This document shows, one piece after another, positions 36,094 through 45,448 of a stretch of 64,000 nt of DNA. The notes under the pieces were generated by a model that was not told the origin of the DNA, searched no databases, and saw only the letters and a list, made by a program, of their open reading frames with translations. The first letter of the stretch is position 1; each line of letters starts with the position of its first letter. The DNA is taken from the NCBI RefSeq assembly GCF_017377395.1, contig NZ_CP061800.1:7213633-7277632 (forward strand), given 5' to 3'. The translations under genes were made by a program, and so were the position numbers. This stretch comes from Desulfonema magnum (GTDB taxonomy: Bacteria; Desulfobacterota; Desulfobacteria; Desulfobacterales; 4be13).

Positions 36094-37473
36094 TCAGCGT
36101 CCTTTGCTAAATAAAACTTCTCTGATAGTCAGAAATACAATCAGCAAATCCAAATACCAGGAAAAATGTTTTACATAATACAGATCATATTTGAGCTTTT
36201 CCCTGCTGTCCTCAAAACTGTCTCCGTAAGGATAATTTACCTGGGCCCATCCGGTCAGACCGGGACGCACAACGTGGCGCAGGTTGTAGTAAGGTACAAT
36301 TTTTTCCAACTGGCTGACAAAAACAGGCCGCTCCGGCCGAGGCCCGACCAAGTCCATGTCCCCCTTGAAAATATTGATAAACTGGGGAACTTCGTCCAAT
36401 CGGATTTTGCGGGTCAGCATCCCGAGCCGTGTTATTCGGGGATCATTTTTCTGAGCAAAAGCCGGCCCAATCATTTTCTCGGCATCCTGACACATAGACC
36501 GAAATTTAAGCAGGCGAAACGGCTTGCCGTTAAGCCCCACCCGTTCCTGTTGAAAGAATACGGGCCCCGGGGATTCCAGCTTAATTAAAATCGCAACCAA
36601 AACCAGAATCGGCGAGAGAAAAGTCAGCAGAATAAACGATACTATCATTCCCTGGGTTCGTTTGGCAAATCCATGAATGGACGTATAAAAAAAACCGGTT
36701 TCAAAAATAAACCAGCTCGGTTTCAGAAATTCATCTATGATGATCTTACGTTTGATTTTTTCATAAAACGTAAATCCCTCCTCAATACGAATATTTTTCA
36801 CTTTGCACCCGAGCAGTTCATACACCGGCAGTTTTCCTCGCCGCTCCCGCAATGTCACCACAATACTGTCAATCGTATGTTCCTGAACGATTTTTTGAAC
36901 ATTTTCCATGAGTCCCAGCACAGAAACCCCCTCTGTTTTGGTGGCCACCTGAGCTTCCTGGGAAGTAACAATACCCACGATCTCATATCCTCTGAATCTT
37001 TTTCTGTGAGATTCCTTAATGATTTCCCGGGCCTGGGTCGTCACCCCCACAATCAGAATCCGTTCCCGGTTCTTTGTCAGGCCATAAAACACCAGGTAAC
37101 GAAAAATAAACATACACCCGTAAATCGGAACAAGGGGAAGCAGCAGACGCCAGCTCAACAGAATAACGCTTTTGATAAAGAAGCCCATGGTGGCAATGCT
37201 CACAAAGGAGAGTGCAAAAGCGGGAAGAATTCGCTTGATAAGGTCAACAGGATAGATATACTCCATAAAAGAATAGAGGCGGGTAAAACAGAGAGAGAGA
37301 ATAACAACCAGGGTAAGGACTGAAAATGTAAGATAACCGTACAAACTGCTTAAACTTAGCCATTCAGGAGAGTAGGCCAGAAACGGGAGAATAAGCCCGA
37401 AAAACAGATAACAGATAATCATATCTCCGATAATAATGGTAATAGAACCTGATGTGCTTCGTACTGAAAACAT
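36094..37473 (-). CDS. Polyprenyl glycosylphosphotransferase (exopolysaccharide initiating sugar transferase)
   Basis: The product is about 459 residues from ATG 37473, preceded by GAGGAG that lies at the end of the GGDEF gene. Four or five N-terminal membrane helices and a CoA-binding-like domain (RILIVGVTTQAREIIKESHR) precede a membrane helix and the bacterial sugar transferase domain (FQQERVGLNGKPFRLLKFRS, then LDEVPQFINIFKGDMDLVGP and RPGLTGWAQVNYPYG). It transfers the first sugar phosphate to undecaprenyl phosphate. It resembles the EpsB/PEP-CTERM-linked type. A longer frame to 37590 overlaps the upstream gene and is less likely. Confidence 0.9.
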   Translation of the reverse strand: MFSVRSTSGSITIIIGDMIICYLFFGLILPFLAYSPEWLSLSSLYGYLTFSVLTLVVILSLCFTRLYSFMEYIYPVDLIKRILPAFALSFVSIATMGFFIKSVILLSWRLLLPLVPIYGCMFIFRYLVFYGLTKNRERILIVGVTTQAREIIKESHRKRFRGYEIVGIVTSQEAQVATKTEGVSVLGLMENVQKIVQEHTIDSIVVTLRERRGKLPVYELLGCKVKNIRIEEGFTFYEKIKRKIIIDEFLKPSWFIFETGFFYTSIHGFAKRTQGMIVSFILLTFLSPILVLVAILIKLESPGPVFFQQERVGLNGKPFRLLKFRSMCQDAEKMIGPAFAQKNDPRITRLGMLTRKIRLDEVPQFINIFKGDMDLVGPRPERPVFVSQLEKIVPYYNLRHVVRPGLTGWAQVNYPYGDSFEDSREKLKYDLYYVKHFSWYLDLLIVFLTIREVLFSKGR

Positions 37474-37480
37474 ATCTTGT

Positions 37481-38977
37481 TTACTCCTCTGCCTGTTCAA
37501 ATAGTTTAATACAGTTTCCCCCCATGATTTTTGCCGAGACCAGAGCAGTTTTAGCCATTTCCACCAGTTTTCCGGGGCTGTCCGTATCATCCGGAAATCC
37601 GGCCATGCCCCCGCTCAGGGTGAGAGGGGATGACAATTTGACATGCATGTCCTCCGGAATCCCGCACACAGACTTAAAAATACGTTCTCCGACCCTGAGC
37701 GCATCTTCTTTCGCAGCACCGACCAGGACAACACCGAATTCCTCTCCTCCGATTCGCCCCACAATATCAATGGGACGAAGGCAGCCTTTGATTCGGTCGG
37801 CAATGATACGCAACAGATGATCTCCCATAAGGTAGCCGTAAGTGAGGTTAAAGCGGTTGAGATGATCCACATCAAACACGATGAGTGAAATTTTAGCGTC
37901 TTTCATACGCCGCGCCCGGCTCAGTTCTTCATGAAGCCGTCGCCACCAAAGCCCGTAATTATAAGTCCCGGTCAGACTGTCAGTCAGGCTAATATCCTGG
38001 AGTTTCTGTCCCGGAACCGATTCTCGGATCATACTGGCAGCAACGTTACAAACTGAATGAACAGCATTTTTCACAGACTCACCGAGCCGCGGTGTTTCAT
38101 CCGAAAGAAGCAGAATATCACCCTCTATGCTGTCCAGACAGGACAGGGGGATGAGGATAAAGAAATCTTCCTGAAAACAAGTTTTTGAAACAAAAGAGAA
38201 ATCTTTGCTCCTAAATATCCTGATCTTCAGGGCAGATTTAATCTCTGATTTTTTCAGTTGGAAAAGCAGTTGCTCGTAAACTTCCCGATATTGTTTGGTT
38301 TCAACGCCATAGCCCAGAACCAGATCAAAAAAATGGGACTCGGGCTTTTTGAGAAGTATCACGCCTTTTTTTTGGGTTCCCAAAAGATTGGCAGTCAGTT
38401 GGAAGATATAATCGAAAACAATCCGCATTTCCCGGAGTGTATGGTATTCCTGAAACATGTTCATCATGTAAAGCTGTGAATCACCTTTACGTCTGCCCGC
38501 CAGGGTGTCCGTCCGAATGAGGTATTCGAAGAAACGGTTGAGAATTTCATTTATTATAACTTCCTGTCCGCCCGGGATGTTATGGTTCGGATCCGCAAAA
38601 TTGATGTTGATTGTGCCGAGGGTCTGGTCGCGAAATTTAATCGGCAGGATCCATGAAGTGTTCGCCTGAGCATTGACCAGATCATCTGAGTCAATCCCAA
38701 TCCGAGAATCTCCGCTGTGTCCTCTGAGAAAAACAGATTGGCCGCTGGCCGCGACCTTGCCGGAAACCCCCTCTCCTATACGCACGCGGGCCTGTTCAAC
38801 AATATTATTTTTCAGTCCCCGGGAACTTCGAATCGTAAGTTCTTGAAATTTATTATCAAGCAGCATGACAGAACCGCATTCTGCCCGCGTGACATCCAGA
38901 ATCACATCCAGCATCAGATCCAAAATTTGAGAAGAAGGAGAGAAGATAACCGATTTTTTGCTTTCTTGCTCACTCAT
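37481..38977 (-). CDS. GAF-GGDEF diguanylate cyclase
   Basis: The product is 498 residues. An N-terminal GAF domain (~20-150, LDLMLDVILDVTRAECGSVM) and a second GAF-like region (~180-320) precede a GGDEF domain (~330-490) with DSLTGTYNYGLWWRRLHEEL, DVDHLNRFNLTYGYLMGDHLL and the active-site loop RIGGEEF. It should make c-di-GMP from GTP. No RxxD inhibitory site was found with certainty. It lies 7 bp upstream of the sugar transferase gene, which suggests c-di-GMP control of exopolysaccharide synthesis. Confidence 0.9.
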   Translation of the reverse strand: MSEQESKKSVIFSPSSQILDLMLDVILDVTRAECGSVMLLDNKFQELTIRSSRGLKNNIVEQARVRIGEGVSGKVAASGQSVFLRGHSGDSRIGIDSDDLVNAQANTSWILPIKFRDQTLGTININFADPNHNIPGGQEVIINEILNRFFEYLIRTDTLAGRRKGDSQLYMMNMFQEYHTLREMRIVFDYIFQLTANLLGTQKKGVILLKKPESHFFDLVLGYGVETKQYREVYEQLLFQLKKSEIKSALKIRIFRSKDFSFVSKTCFQEDFFILIPLSCLDSIEGDILLLSDETPRLGESVKNAVHSVCNVAASMIRESVPGQKLQDISLTDSLTGTYNYGLWWRRLHEELSRARRMKDAKISLIVFDVDHLNRFNLTYGYLMGDHLLRIIADRIKGCLRPIDIVGRIGGEEFGVVLVGAAKEDALRVGERIFKSVCGIPEDMHVKLSSPLTLSGGMAGFPDDTDSPGKLVEMAKTALVSAKIMGGNCIKLFEQAEE

Positions 38978-39325
38978 AATAAAATTTTTTTATTTTAATC
39001 TTTAGTTTAGCATAGAGAAAATCAGTGATTAGAAAACAGGCATTATCTGACTATTCTCTCTCAGGAATGCTATCGGGGTCGGGGATGCGAAAAGTTCCGG
39101 CCAAAATGATTCCGGCCAGAGGCGATATGCGATGCCTGATTTCCAAACCTGTATGAACAGGAATTCATACATCACAGTTTTACCCAATGTTCAAATTTTT
39201 TTCCTGCCATTCCTACGGAAAAGAGAATCCGTCGCAAATATCATGGCTTCTCGGTTCCGCAGGAAGAAACAGGTTTATTCCGGACATCGGGTGTTAGGAG
39301 TTTCCAGAACAAGAATCGCTTTAAT
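38978..39325. other. Intergenic region, no feature seen
   Basis: This is the gap between the GGDEF gene and the end of fabF on the same strand. I find no convincing gene, repeat or terminator. It probably contains the promoter of the GGDEF-sugar transferase operon. Confidence 0.4.
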
Positions 39326-40578
39326 TTACGGACGATATTTTTTCAGCATCAGTGTGGCGTTTGTCCCTCCGAAGCCAAAGGAATTCGTCATGGCGATGTC
39401 CACATTCTGCTTTCGGGCAACATTCGGAACATAATCAAGATCGCACTCTTCGCCGGGATTTACGAAATTGATGGTCGGGGGGATAATCCCCTCATGGATT
39501 GTCAGTGCCGTGAAAACCGTTTCAATGCCGCCGGCCGCTCCGAGAAGATGACCTGTCATTGATTTGGTCGAACTCACAGGGACTGAATGCGCTTTGTCCT
39601 TGAATACGGCCTTGATCGCTCTTGTCTCGTAGAGATCATTCAGCGGTGTTGATGTGCCATGGGCATTGATATAATCAACCATGTCATAAGAAAGCCCCGC
39701 GTCATCAAGAGCTGCCTCCATACATCTTATGGCCCCGTTTCCATCCGGAGGCGGGGAAGTCATATGATAGCCGTCTCCGCTCATTCCGTATCCCACGATT
39801 TCCGCGTAAATACGGGCACCTCTTTCAAGAGCACCTTCAAGCGTTTCAAGGATAAGAATACCACTTCCTTCGCCGACAATAAATCCGTCACGATCCCGCT
39901 CAAAGGGCCTGGATGCTTTTTCCGGTTCGTCATTACGGGTGGAAAGGGCCTTCATGGCATTGAAACCGCCCACGCATGTCGCGGTGATGACAGACTCCAT
40001 TCCGCCAGTTATCATAGCGTCGGCCCTGCCTGATTTGACAATTTCAAAAGCCTCTCCGACCGCGTGGGTTCCTGCCGCACATGCTGTCGCGACCGAAGCA
40101 TTGGGGCCTTTGGCTCCGCACTGTATGGAAACAATGCCGGGTGCCATATTTCCTATCAGCATGGGGATCAGAAACGGGCTGACCCGCTTCGGACCTTTTT
40201 GGTCAATAATTCTGCTGTTTTCCTCCAGAAATGCAAGCCCCCCGAGACCGCATCCTGTAAAGACCCCTATTCTGTTTTCATTCGCAGTGCTGATCACAAA
40301 ACCGGAATCTTCCAGGGCCATGCGGCTGGCCGCAACAGCATATGCAATAAATCGCCGCATACGCTTTGCATCTTTTTTAGGAAGAAAATCTCCGGCATGA
40401 AAATCTTTTACCTCTCCGGCAATCTTTGTCTGAAAGGCAGACGCGTCGAACCGGGTGATCTCACCTATACCTGATTTACCGGCGCACAATGCACTCCATG
40501 TATCGTTCACACCGATACCCAGGGGGTGACAAGTCCCACACCTGTAATAACGACCCGCCTGTTTTTGTTATTTGTCAT
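39326..40578 (-). CDS. fabF: 3-oxoacyl-ACP synthase II, with a one-base frameshift
   Basis: FabF elongates acyl-ACP by condensation with malonyl-ACP. The start is ATG 40578, reading MTNNKNRRVVITGVGLVTP; then the frame breaks at a run of five G (plus strand, 40522-40526). One more base gives LGIGVNDTWSALCAGKSGIG and the rest of the protein. Catalytic residues are intact: Cys in VATACAAGTHAVGEA, His in INAHGTSTPLND and His in SMTGHLLGAAGG. The total is ~418 residues, the normal length. The start codon lies inside a heptanucleotide repeat. The frameshift is either a sequence error or a disabling mutation. Confidence 0.88.
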
Positions 40579-40620
40579 TTGTCATTCGTCATTCGTTGGT
40601 TGTCATTCGTTGGTTATTGT
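40564..40620. repeat. Heptanucleotide repeat overlapping the fabF start
   Basis: TTTGTCA twice, TTCGTCA, then TTCGTTGG-TTGTCA-type variants repeat with period 7. On the minus strand this reads ATGACAA units, one of which provides the fabF ATG. Confidence 0.85.
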
Positions 40621-40670
40621 ATATCATTTCCTGACTGAAGACTCGTCAGGGTCCAATGGTTAATAACAAC

Positions 40671-40901
40671 TTATGAGTTTTTATTGACATAATCAATGGC
40701 ATCTTTGACACTGACCAGCTCTTCAGCGTCTTCATCGGAAATATCTATATCAAACTCCTCTTCCATGGACATGATCAGTTCCACAAGGTCAAGTGAGTCT
40801 GCGCCCAAGTCATCCACAAAAGAAGCTTCCGGCACGATTTCGCTCATGTCAACACTCAGTTTTTCTGCAATTATTTTTTTTATTTTATCCTCAACGGACA
40901 T
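40671..40901 (-). CDS. acpP: Acyl carrier protein
   Basis: The product is 76 residues from ATG 40901, preceded by AAAGGAG. Typical acidic ACP: MSVEDKIKKIIAEKLSVD, then DDLGADSLDLVELIMSMEEE with the phosphopantetheine-bearing Ser in DSL. It carries growing acyl chains for the neighbouring FabG and FabF. A longer frame to 40964 starts in a heptad repeat and is rejected. Confidence 0.97.
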   Translation of the reverse strand: MSVEDKIKKIIAEKLSVDMSEIVPEASFVDDLGADSLDLVELIMSMEEEFDIDISDEDAEELVSVKDAIDYVNKNS

Positions 40902-40921
40902 AATAGTCTCCTTTTTTAAAA

Positions 40922-40977
40922 ATTGATAATTGATAATGGAGAATTGATAATTACCAATTATCAATTGTCAATTATTT
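40922..40977. repeat. Heptanucleotide repeat between fabG and acpP
   Basis: Eight 7-bp units: ATTGATA twice, ATGGAGA, ATTGATA, ATTACCA, ATTATCA, ATTGTCA and ATTATTT. The last overlaps the fabG stop codon. It fills nearly the whole spacer up to the acpP ribosome site. Confidence 0.88.
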
Positions 40978-41722
40978 ACATGTACATTCCGCCGTTCACA
41001 TGAATTGTCTGGCCAGTAATATATGCGGCGTTTTCAGAAGCCAGAAATGCAACTACGGCAGCGATATCTTCAGGTTTTCCGCCGCGCTTCAGAGGAATCC
41101 CGCTTAACATTGCGTCTCTTGCTTTCTCCGGAAGTGCCGCTGTCATGTCAGTTTCGATAAAACCCGGAGCAACAGCATTAACGGTAATATTTCTTGACGC
41201 GAGTTCGAGTGCGACAGCTTTGGTAAGGCCGATAATTCCGGCTTTTGAAGCCACATAATTCGCCTGTCCGGGATTACCTGAGGCACCGACAACCGAGGCT
41301 ATGTTCACAATACGGCCGAACCGCTGTTTCATCATGGGTTTTGTCGCGGCCCGGGTACAATAAAACGTACCTTTCAAATTGATATCTATGACATCATTCC
41401 AGTCCTTGTCCTTCATACGGACCAGGAGGCTGTCTCTGGTTATACCCGCGTTGTTCACCAGAATATCTATTCTTCCGGTTTCATCAAGTATTCTGTCAAA
41501 AAAGCTTTCCACATCTTTTTCTGACGCGACATTGAGGACCGCGCTGGTTGCCATACCTCCCGCGTCTGTTATCAGCTTTTCAGTTTTGGAAGCCTCTTCA
41601 TCAGCCGGGAAATAATTAAAATATATGTGCGTGTCCGGTCCTGCAAGGGCAAGACAAATCGCTCTCCCAATCCCCCTTGAGCCGCCCGTGACAACGATAG
41701 TACGCTGAACTTGTTCCGACAT
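40976..41722 (-). CDS. fabG: 3-oxoacyl-ACP reductase
   Basis: The product is 248 residues. FabG reduces 3-oxoacyl-ACP with NADPH. It is an SDR with TGGSRGIGRAICLAL (cofactor loop), NNAGITRDSLLVRM, the catalytic Ser-Tyr-Lys in NIASVVGASGNPGQANYVASKAG, and the FabG-type end ITGQTIHVNGGMYM. It sits between the acyl-CoA dehydrogenase gene and acpP. Confidence 0.96.
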   Translation of the reverse strand: MSEQVQRTIVVTGGSRGIGRAICLALAGPDTHIYFNYFPADEEASKTEKLITDAGGMATSAVLNVASEKDVESFFDRILDETGRIDILVNNAGITRDSLLVRMKDKDWNDVIDINLKGTFYCTRAATKPMMKQRFGRIVNIASVVGASGNPGQANYVASKAGIIGLTKAVALELASRNITVNAVAPGFIETDMTAALPEKARDAMLSGIPLKRGGKPEDIAAVVAFLASENAAYITGQTIHVNGGMYM

Positions 41723-41737
41723 TAATTACCTCTCTGG

Positions 41738-41821
41738 GATTTGAAATTTGTGATTTGAAATTTGTGATTTGTGATTTGTAACTGCCCAATCCCCAATCAC
41801 CAAGTCCCAATCACCAATCAC
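41738..41821. repeat. Heptanucleotide repeat between acyl-CoA dehydrogenase and fabG genes
   Basis: Twelve 7-bp units: GATTTGA / AATTTGT / GATTTGT alternating, then AACTGCC, CAATCCC, CAATCAC, CAAGTCC and CAATCAC twice. The last unit contains the stop codon (TGA at 41820-41818) of the acyl-CoA dehydrogenase gene. Confidence 0.9.
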
Positions 41822-43479
41822 CTCTCAAACAAAATATCCGCCACCTTGTCCATATCTTTTATAATATTCCGGTAACTGGAAATCAGTTCGTTATAAAAAA
41901 CAGAGTCCATGAACTTGGAAATGGTTTTCTGATCAAATGCTCCGGATCCCATCAGGATTTTAAGTACGTTCTGAGCAACCATCTGGGCCACTTCATTTGC
42001 AAAAATCCTCGACATGGTTTTGATTTTTTCAGCATTGGGATCATCTGCTTCTTCGAGGCTTATTGCTTTTCGGGCCATGCTTGCGCCGACTTCCACATAT
42101 GTCATCATATCTGCCAACGCAAACATGATGTATTGCTGCCGGGTCAGTTTGTTATCATGAACCAGCATGATGGTGTGGTTGAGTGCGCTGGCTGCAAGCG
42201 CATAAAACCGGGCACCGATATCACCGGTCTCTGATTCTTCCATTTCAGTACAGATATCATTGTAATATTCGCCGTTTGTTTTCCGAGTCTTTTTCCAGCG
42301 GAAGGTGCTGATGATATTCTGCTGAATCTCGCTGGTTCCTTCATAGATACAGGTGATTTTTACATCCCTTTTTATCTTCTCCACTTCAAATTCAGAAATG
42401 TATCCGTATCCTCCGAGGGCCTGCATGGCCTCATCAACGGCTTTGTTTGCGACTTCCGGGGTAAACAACTTGGCAATGGCACCTTCCACCTGTAAATCTT
42501 CTTCGGAAGAATCCAGTCGCAAAGCCACTTCATCCAAATAAGCGGCCGCGGCTTCCAGCCGAACCGCATGAGGAACAACCAGTTTGTGGGTATAGCCCTG
42601 TTTTTCCGAAAGCGGGCCTCCGAACTGAATCCGCTCTTTCGCGTAAGGAATGGCAATTTCAAGGGCGCGCTGGCCGGCCCCCAGCGCCATGGAGGCCACC
42701 ATCAGACGGGTATATCCGAAAACCCGGTTGGCCTGCTTGAGTCCTTTTCCGGGGACGCTTCCGACAAGATTCTCGGCCGGGACAACCACATCTGTAAATG
42801 TCAGCGGAGAGGTGTTGGATGCCCGAATACCATGTTTTTCCTCACTTTTGCCGGGAACAAATCCTTGTGTTCCTTTTTCCACAACAAAAAACGAGGGGCC
42901 TTCGGGCGTTTTTGCAAGAACGGTGACCAAATCAGCCGCCCCCCCGTTTGAAATGAACTGCTTTGTCCCGTTTATTTTATATGCTGTGATTTCTCCGGCA
43001 TCATTTAACACCGGTTCAGCCTTTGTCTTAATGGCTGCCACATTGCTTCCGGCTTCGGGTTCGGTCACGGCATAGGCCACAATGGTGTTTCCCTCGGCAA
43101 TGGCACCGATCCATTTTTCTTTCTGCACCTCAGTGGCACCGACAAGTATAGGATCGGTACCCAGTTGTATGGCAAAAAAAGCCGTGGCAATCCCCAAACA
43201 AATCTTGGACATTTCACGGGTTACCGCACAACAATCCTGAGCGCCGCCCCCCATTCCCCCATATTCTTCGGGTATAAAAAGGAGTTGCAGCGCGACATCC
43301 GGTCCCAGTATTTCCCGGATCGTGTTTTCTGGGAAAATTTCCTTTCTGTCAAATTCAAGGACCTTTTCCCTGGTAAGGAGCCGTTTTTTTAACTGCCTGA
43401 CAGTATCTATTACCATCTCTCTTGATTCGGCATCCAACCCTCTGAGAACGGCTCCGTTTTCAGTTTCAACTGCTGCCAT
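41818..43479 (-). CDS. Acyl-CoA dehydrogenase in the fatty-acid operon
   Basis: The product is 553 residues, longer than short/medium-chain dehydrogenases (~380) because of a C-terminal extension of ~130 residues, as in the larger Desulfobacterota types. It is an FAD enzyme that forms or reduces the 2,3-double bond of acyl thioesters. AVTEPEAGSNVAAIKTKA, GTKQFISNGGAAD and LGGYGYISEFEVEKIKRDVK are typical, and the catalytic Glu is in CIYEGTSEIQQ. It is the gene between rpmF and fabG, where plsX, fabH and fabD usually stand. A role in fatty-acid synthesis, for example in place of an enoyl reductase, is inference. Confidence 0.9.
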   Translation of the reverse strand: MAAVETENGAVLRGLDAESREMVIDTVRQLKKRLLTREKVLEFDRKEIFPENTIREILGPDVALQLLFIPEEYGGMGGGAQDCCAVTREMSKICLGIATAFFAIQLGTDPILVGATEVQKEKWIGAIAEGNTIVAYAVTEPEAGSNVAAIKTKAEPVLNDAGEITAYKINGTKQFISNGGAADLVTVLAKTPEGPSFFVVEKGTQGFVPGKSEEKHGIRASNTSPLTFTDVVVPAENLVGSVPGKGLKQANRVFGYTRLMVASMALGAGQRALEIAIPYAKERIQFGGPLSEKQGYTHKLVVPHAVRLEAAAAYLDEVALRLDSSEEDLQVEGAIAKLFTPEVANKAVDEAMQALGGYGYISEFEVEKIKRDVKITCIYEGTSEIQQNIISTFRWKKTRKTNGEYYNDICTEMEESETGDIGARFYALAASALNHTIMLVHDNKLTRQQYIMFALADMMTYVEVGASMARKAISLEEADDPNAEKIKTMSRIFANEVAQMVAQNVLKILMGSGAFDQKTISKFMDSVFYNELISSYRNIIKDMDKVADILFER

Positions 43480-43498
43480 GTCTGTTCCCTTTTTTCAT

Positions 43499-43681
43499 TT
43501 ATGCTTCTTCGGATTCAAGTACAACGCGTCCTTTATAAGTACCGCAGTTTCCGCATATATGATGAGGAAGTTTGGGTTCATTACATTGGGGACAGATGGA
43601 CAGATTAATACCCGCAATTTTATGATGGGTGCGCCGTTTGTCCCGTCTTGACTTGGATGTTCTACGCTTTGGCACTGCCAT
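43499..43681 (-). CDS. rpmF: 50S ribosomal protein L32
   Basis: The product is 60 residues: MAVPKRRTSKSRRDKRRTHH, then CPQCNEPKLPHHICGNCGTY with two C-x2-C zinc pairs, and GRVVLESEEA. The full length is present. It heads the fab gene cluster, as in many bacteria. Confidence 0.97.
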   Translation of the reverse strand: MAVPKRRTSKSRRDKRRTHHKIAGINLSICPQCNEPKLPHHICGNCGTYKGRVVLESEEA

Positions 43682-43991
43682 AAGTAATCTCCTAACTAAA
43701 TGTTTTATTTATAAATATTTTATATATTATTCACTAACAGATAAGTTAGATTCTAGTAATTTAAATAGAGCAGATTGTCAAGAGTTTTTCACATTTTTTT
43801 TATTTTGTTTTCTTGTATTTTCAGAAATAATATGTTATTAAAAGCGTTTTTGCTAAAACTTGCAACTTCAGCGTCTGTGAAAAATGGTCAGATGGAATAT
43901 TCTGCTTGCAAAAAAAATTTGGCTGTTTTACTTATTACTAATATAAATCAGGTCTTAACGAGTAATAATCTATATAACAAGGTGAAATAAA
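43682..43991. other. Divergent promoter region of rpmF/fab and gltX
   Basis: An AT-rich 310-bp gap between divergent genes. I cannot assign a single clear promoter. GltX has AAGGTG 8 nt before its ATG. Confidence 0.4.
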
Positions 43992-45406
43992 ATGAAAAAA
44001 ATTGTAACACGTTTTCCTCCCAGTCCCACGGGCTACCTTCATGTGGGGGGAGCACGAACGGCCCTTTTTAACTGGCTTTACGCCCGCCATACAAAAGGGA
44101 AATTTGTCCTCAGAATTGAAGACACAGATATTCAGCGTTCCACCCAGGAATCTGTTGACGCCATATTTGATGCCCTTGAATGGCTCGGCATTGACTGGGA
44201 TGAGGGGCCTTATTTTCAAACCCGACGGTTTGACATTTATAAAGAATATATACAGAAACTTTTGGATTCGGGTCACGCTTATTACTGTTCCTGCTCTTCT
44301 GAAGAAGTGGACGAGATGAGGAAAAAGGCAATGGAAGCGGGAGGAAAACCCAGATATGACGGCACATGCCGGGAAAAAGGGCTTCCCAAAGGGGAAAACA
44401 CTGTTGTCCGTTTTAAGGCCCCGCTCATGGGAACCACTGTGCTTGAAGATATTATAAAAGGTAATATTGTCTTTCAAAATTCGGAACTGGATGATTTTAT
44501 CATTGCCCGGAGCGACGGCACGCCCACATATAATTTTGTGGTTGTGATTGATGACATTACAATGGGGATTAACACGGTGATACGGGGGATGATCATGTGA
44601 ACAACACCCCGAAGCAGATATTGCTTTATAAGGCACTGGGAAGCTCCCTGCCCGCGTTCGGGCATGTTCCCATGGTGCTTGGCAATGACCGGACCCGTCT
44701 GAGCAAGCGTCACGGAGCCATGTCTGTCACTGCTTACAGGGAAATGGGATATCTGCCGGATGCCCTGATCAATTATCTTGTCCGTCTGGGATGGTCTCAC
44801 GGGGATCAGGAATTTTTTACAAGGGATGAACTGATTGAAAAATTCACTCTTGAAAATATCGGGCGCTCGGCCGGGGTGTTTGATCAGGAAAAACTGCTGG
44901 CCCTTAATGCGGATCATATCAAGGTCGCGGAACCGAAAAAGCTTATTGCCCCCCTCATCCCTTTTTTAAAAGAAAGAGGAATTGAGGCTGATGATGAGAC
45001 ATATCTTGAAGCGGTCATAAAAACCCTGAATATCCGCAGCAAAACACTGAAGGAGATGGCAGAGGGGGCTGAGTTCTATTTTCAGGATGATATCTCCTAT
45101 GATGAAAAAGCTGCAAAAAAATTCCTGAAACCAGTTATCCTGGAACCTTTAAGACAATTGGCTACAGAGTTTGAATCTCTTGATCAGTTTGATGAAAAAA
45201 CCCTTGAGCGCGTGTTTGTAAAGGTGATGGAAGCCGCGGGGCTTAAACTGGGTAAAATTGCACAGCCCGTAAGAGTGGCCCTGACCGGAAAAACCGCGAG
45301 TCCGGGAATATTTGAAATCATTGAAGTGCTTGGTAAAACAAAGGTTTTATCACGGCTGAAAAAAGCGGTTCAATTTATTGTGGACAAAAACGAAAATTTA
45401 TCTTGA
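43992..45406 (+). CDS. gltX: Glutamyl-tRNA synthetase, with a one-base frameshift
   Basis: GltX charges tRNA-Glu (and tRNA-Gln in species that use the amidotransferase route). The first part, 43992-44600, has the HIGH-type motif PPSPTGYLHVGGARTALFNW and runs to MGINTVIRG, then stops at a TGA. In the other frame the conserved continuation DDHVNNTPKQILLYKALG starts at 44588 and runs to 45406, with the KMSKS-type RLSKRHGAMSVTAY. One extra G in the five-G run at 44584-44588 restores a normal ~471-residue protein. As the gene is usually essential, this is a sequence error, a recent mutation or recoding. tRNA-Gln follows. Confidence 0.93.
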
Positions 45407-45448
45407 CTTCACTGATTTTATGATGTACTAACTTTTTCATAAATTCAG

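Noticed and set aside
43938..44636. Minus-strand frame of 232 codons opposite gltX
   Set aside because: It is a shadow of the gltX sequence, which has the HIGH-type and KMSKS-type motifs on the plus strand.
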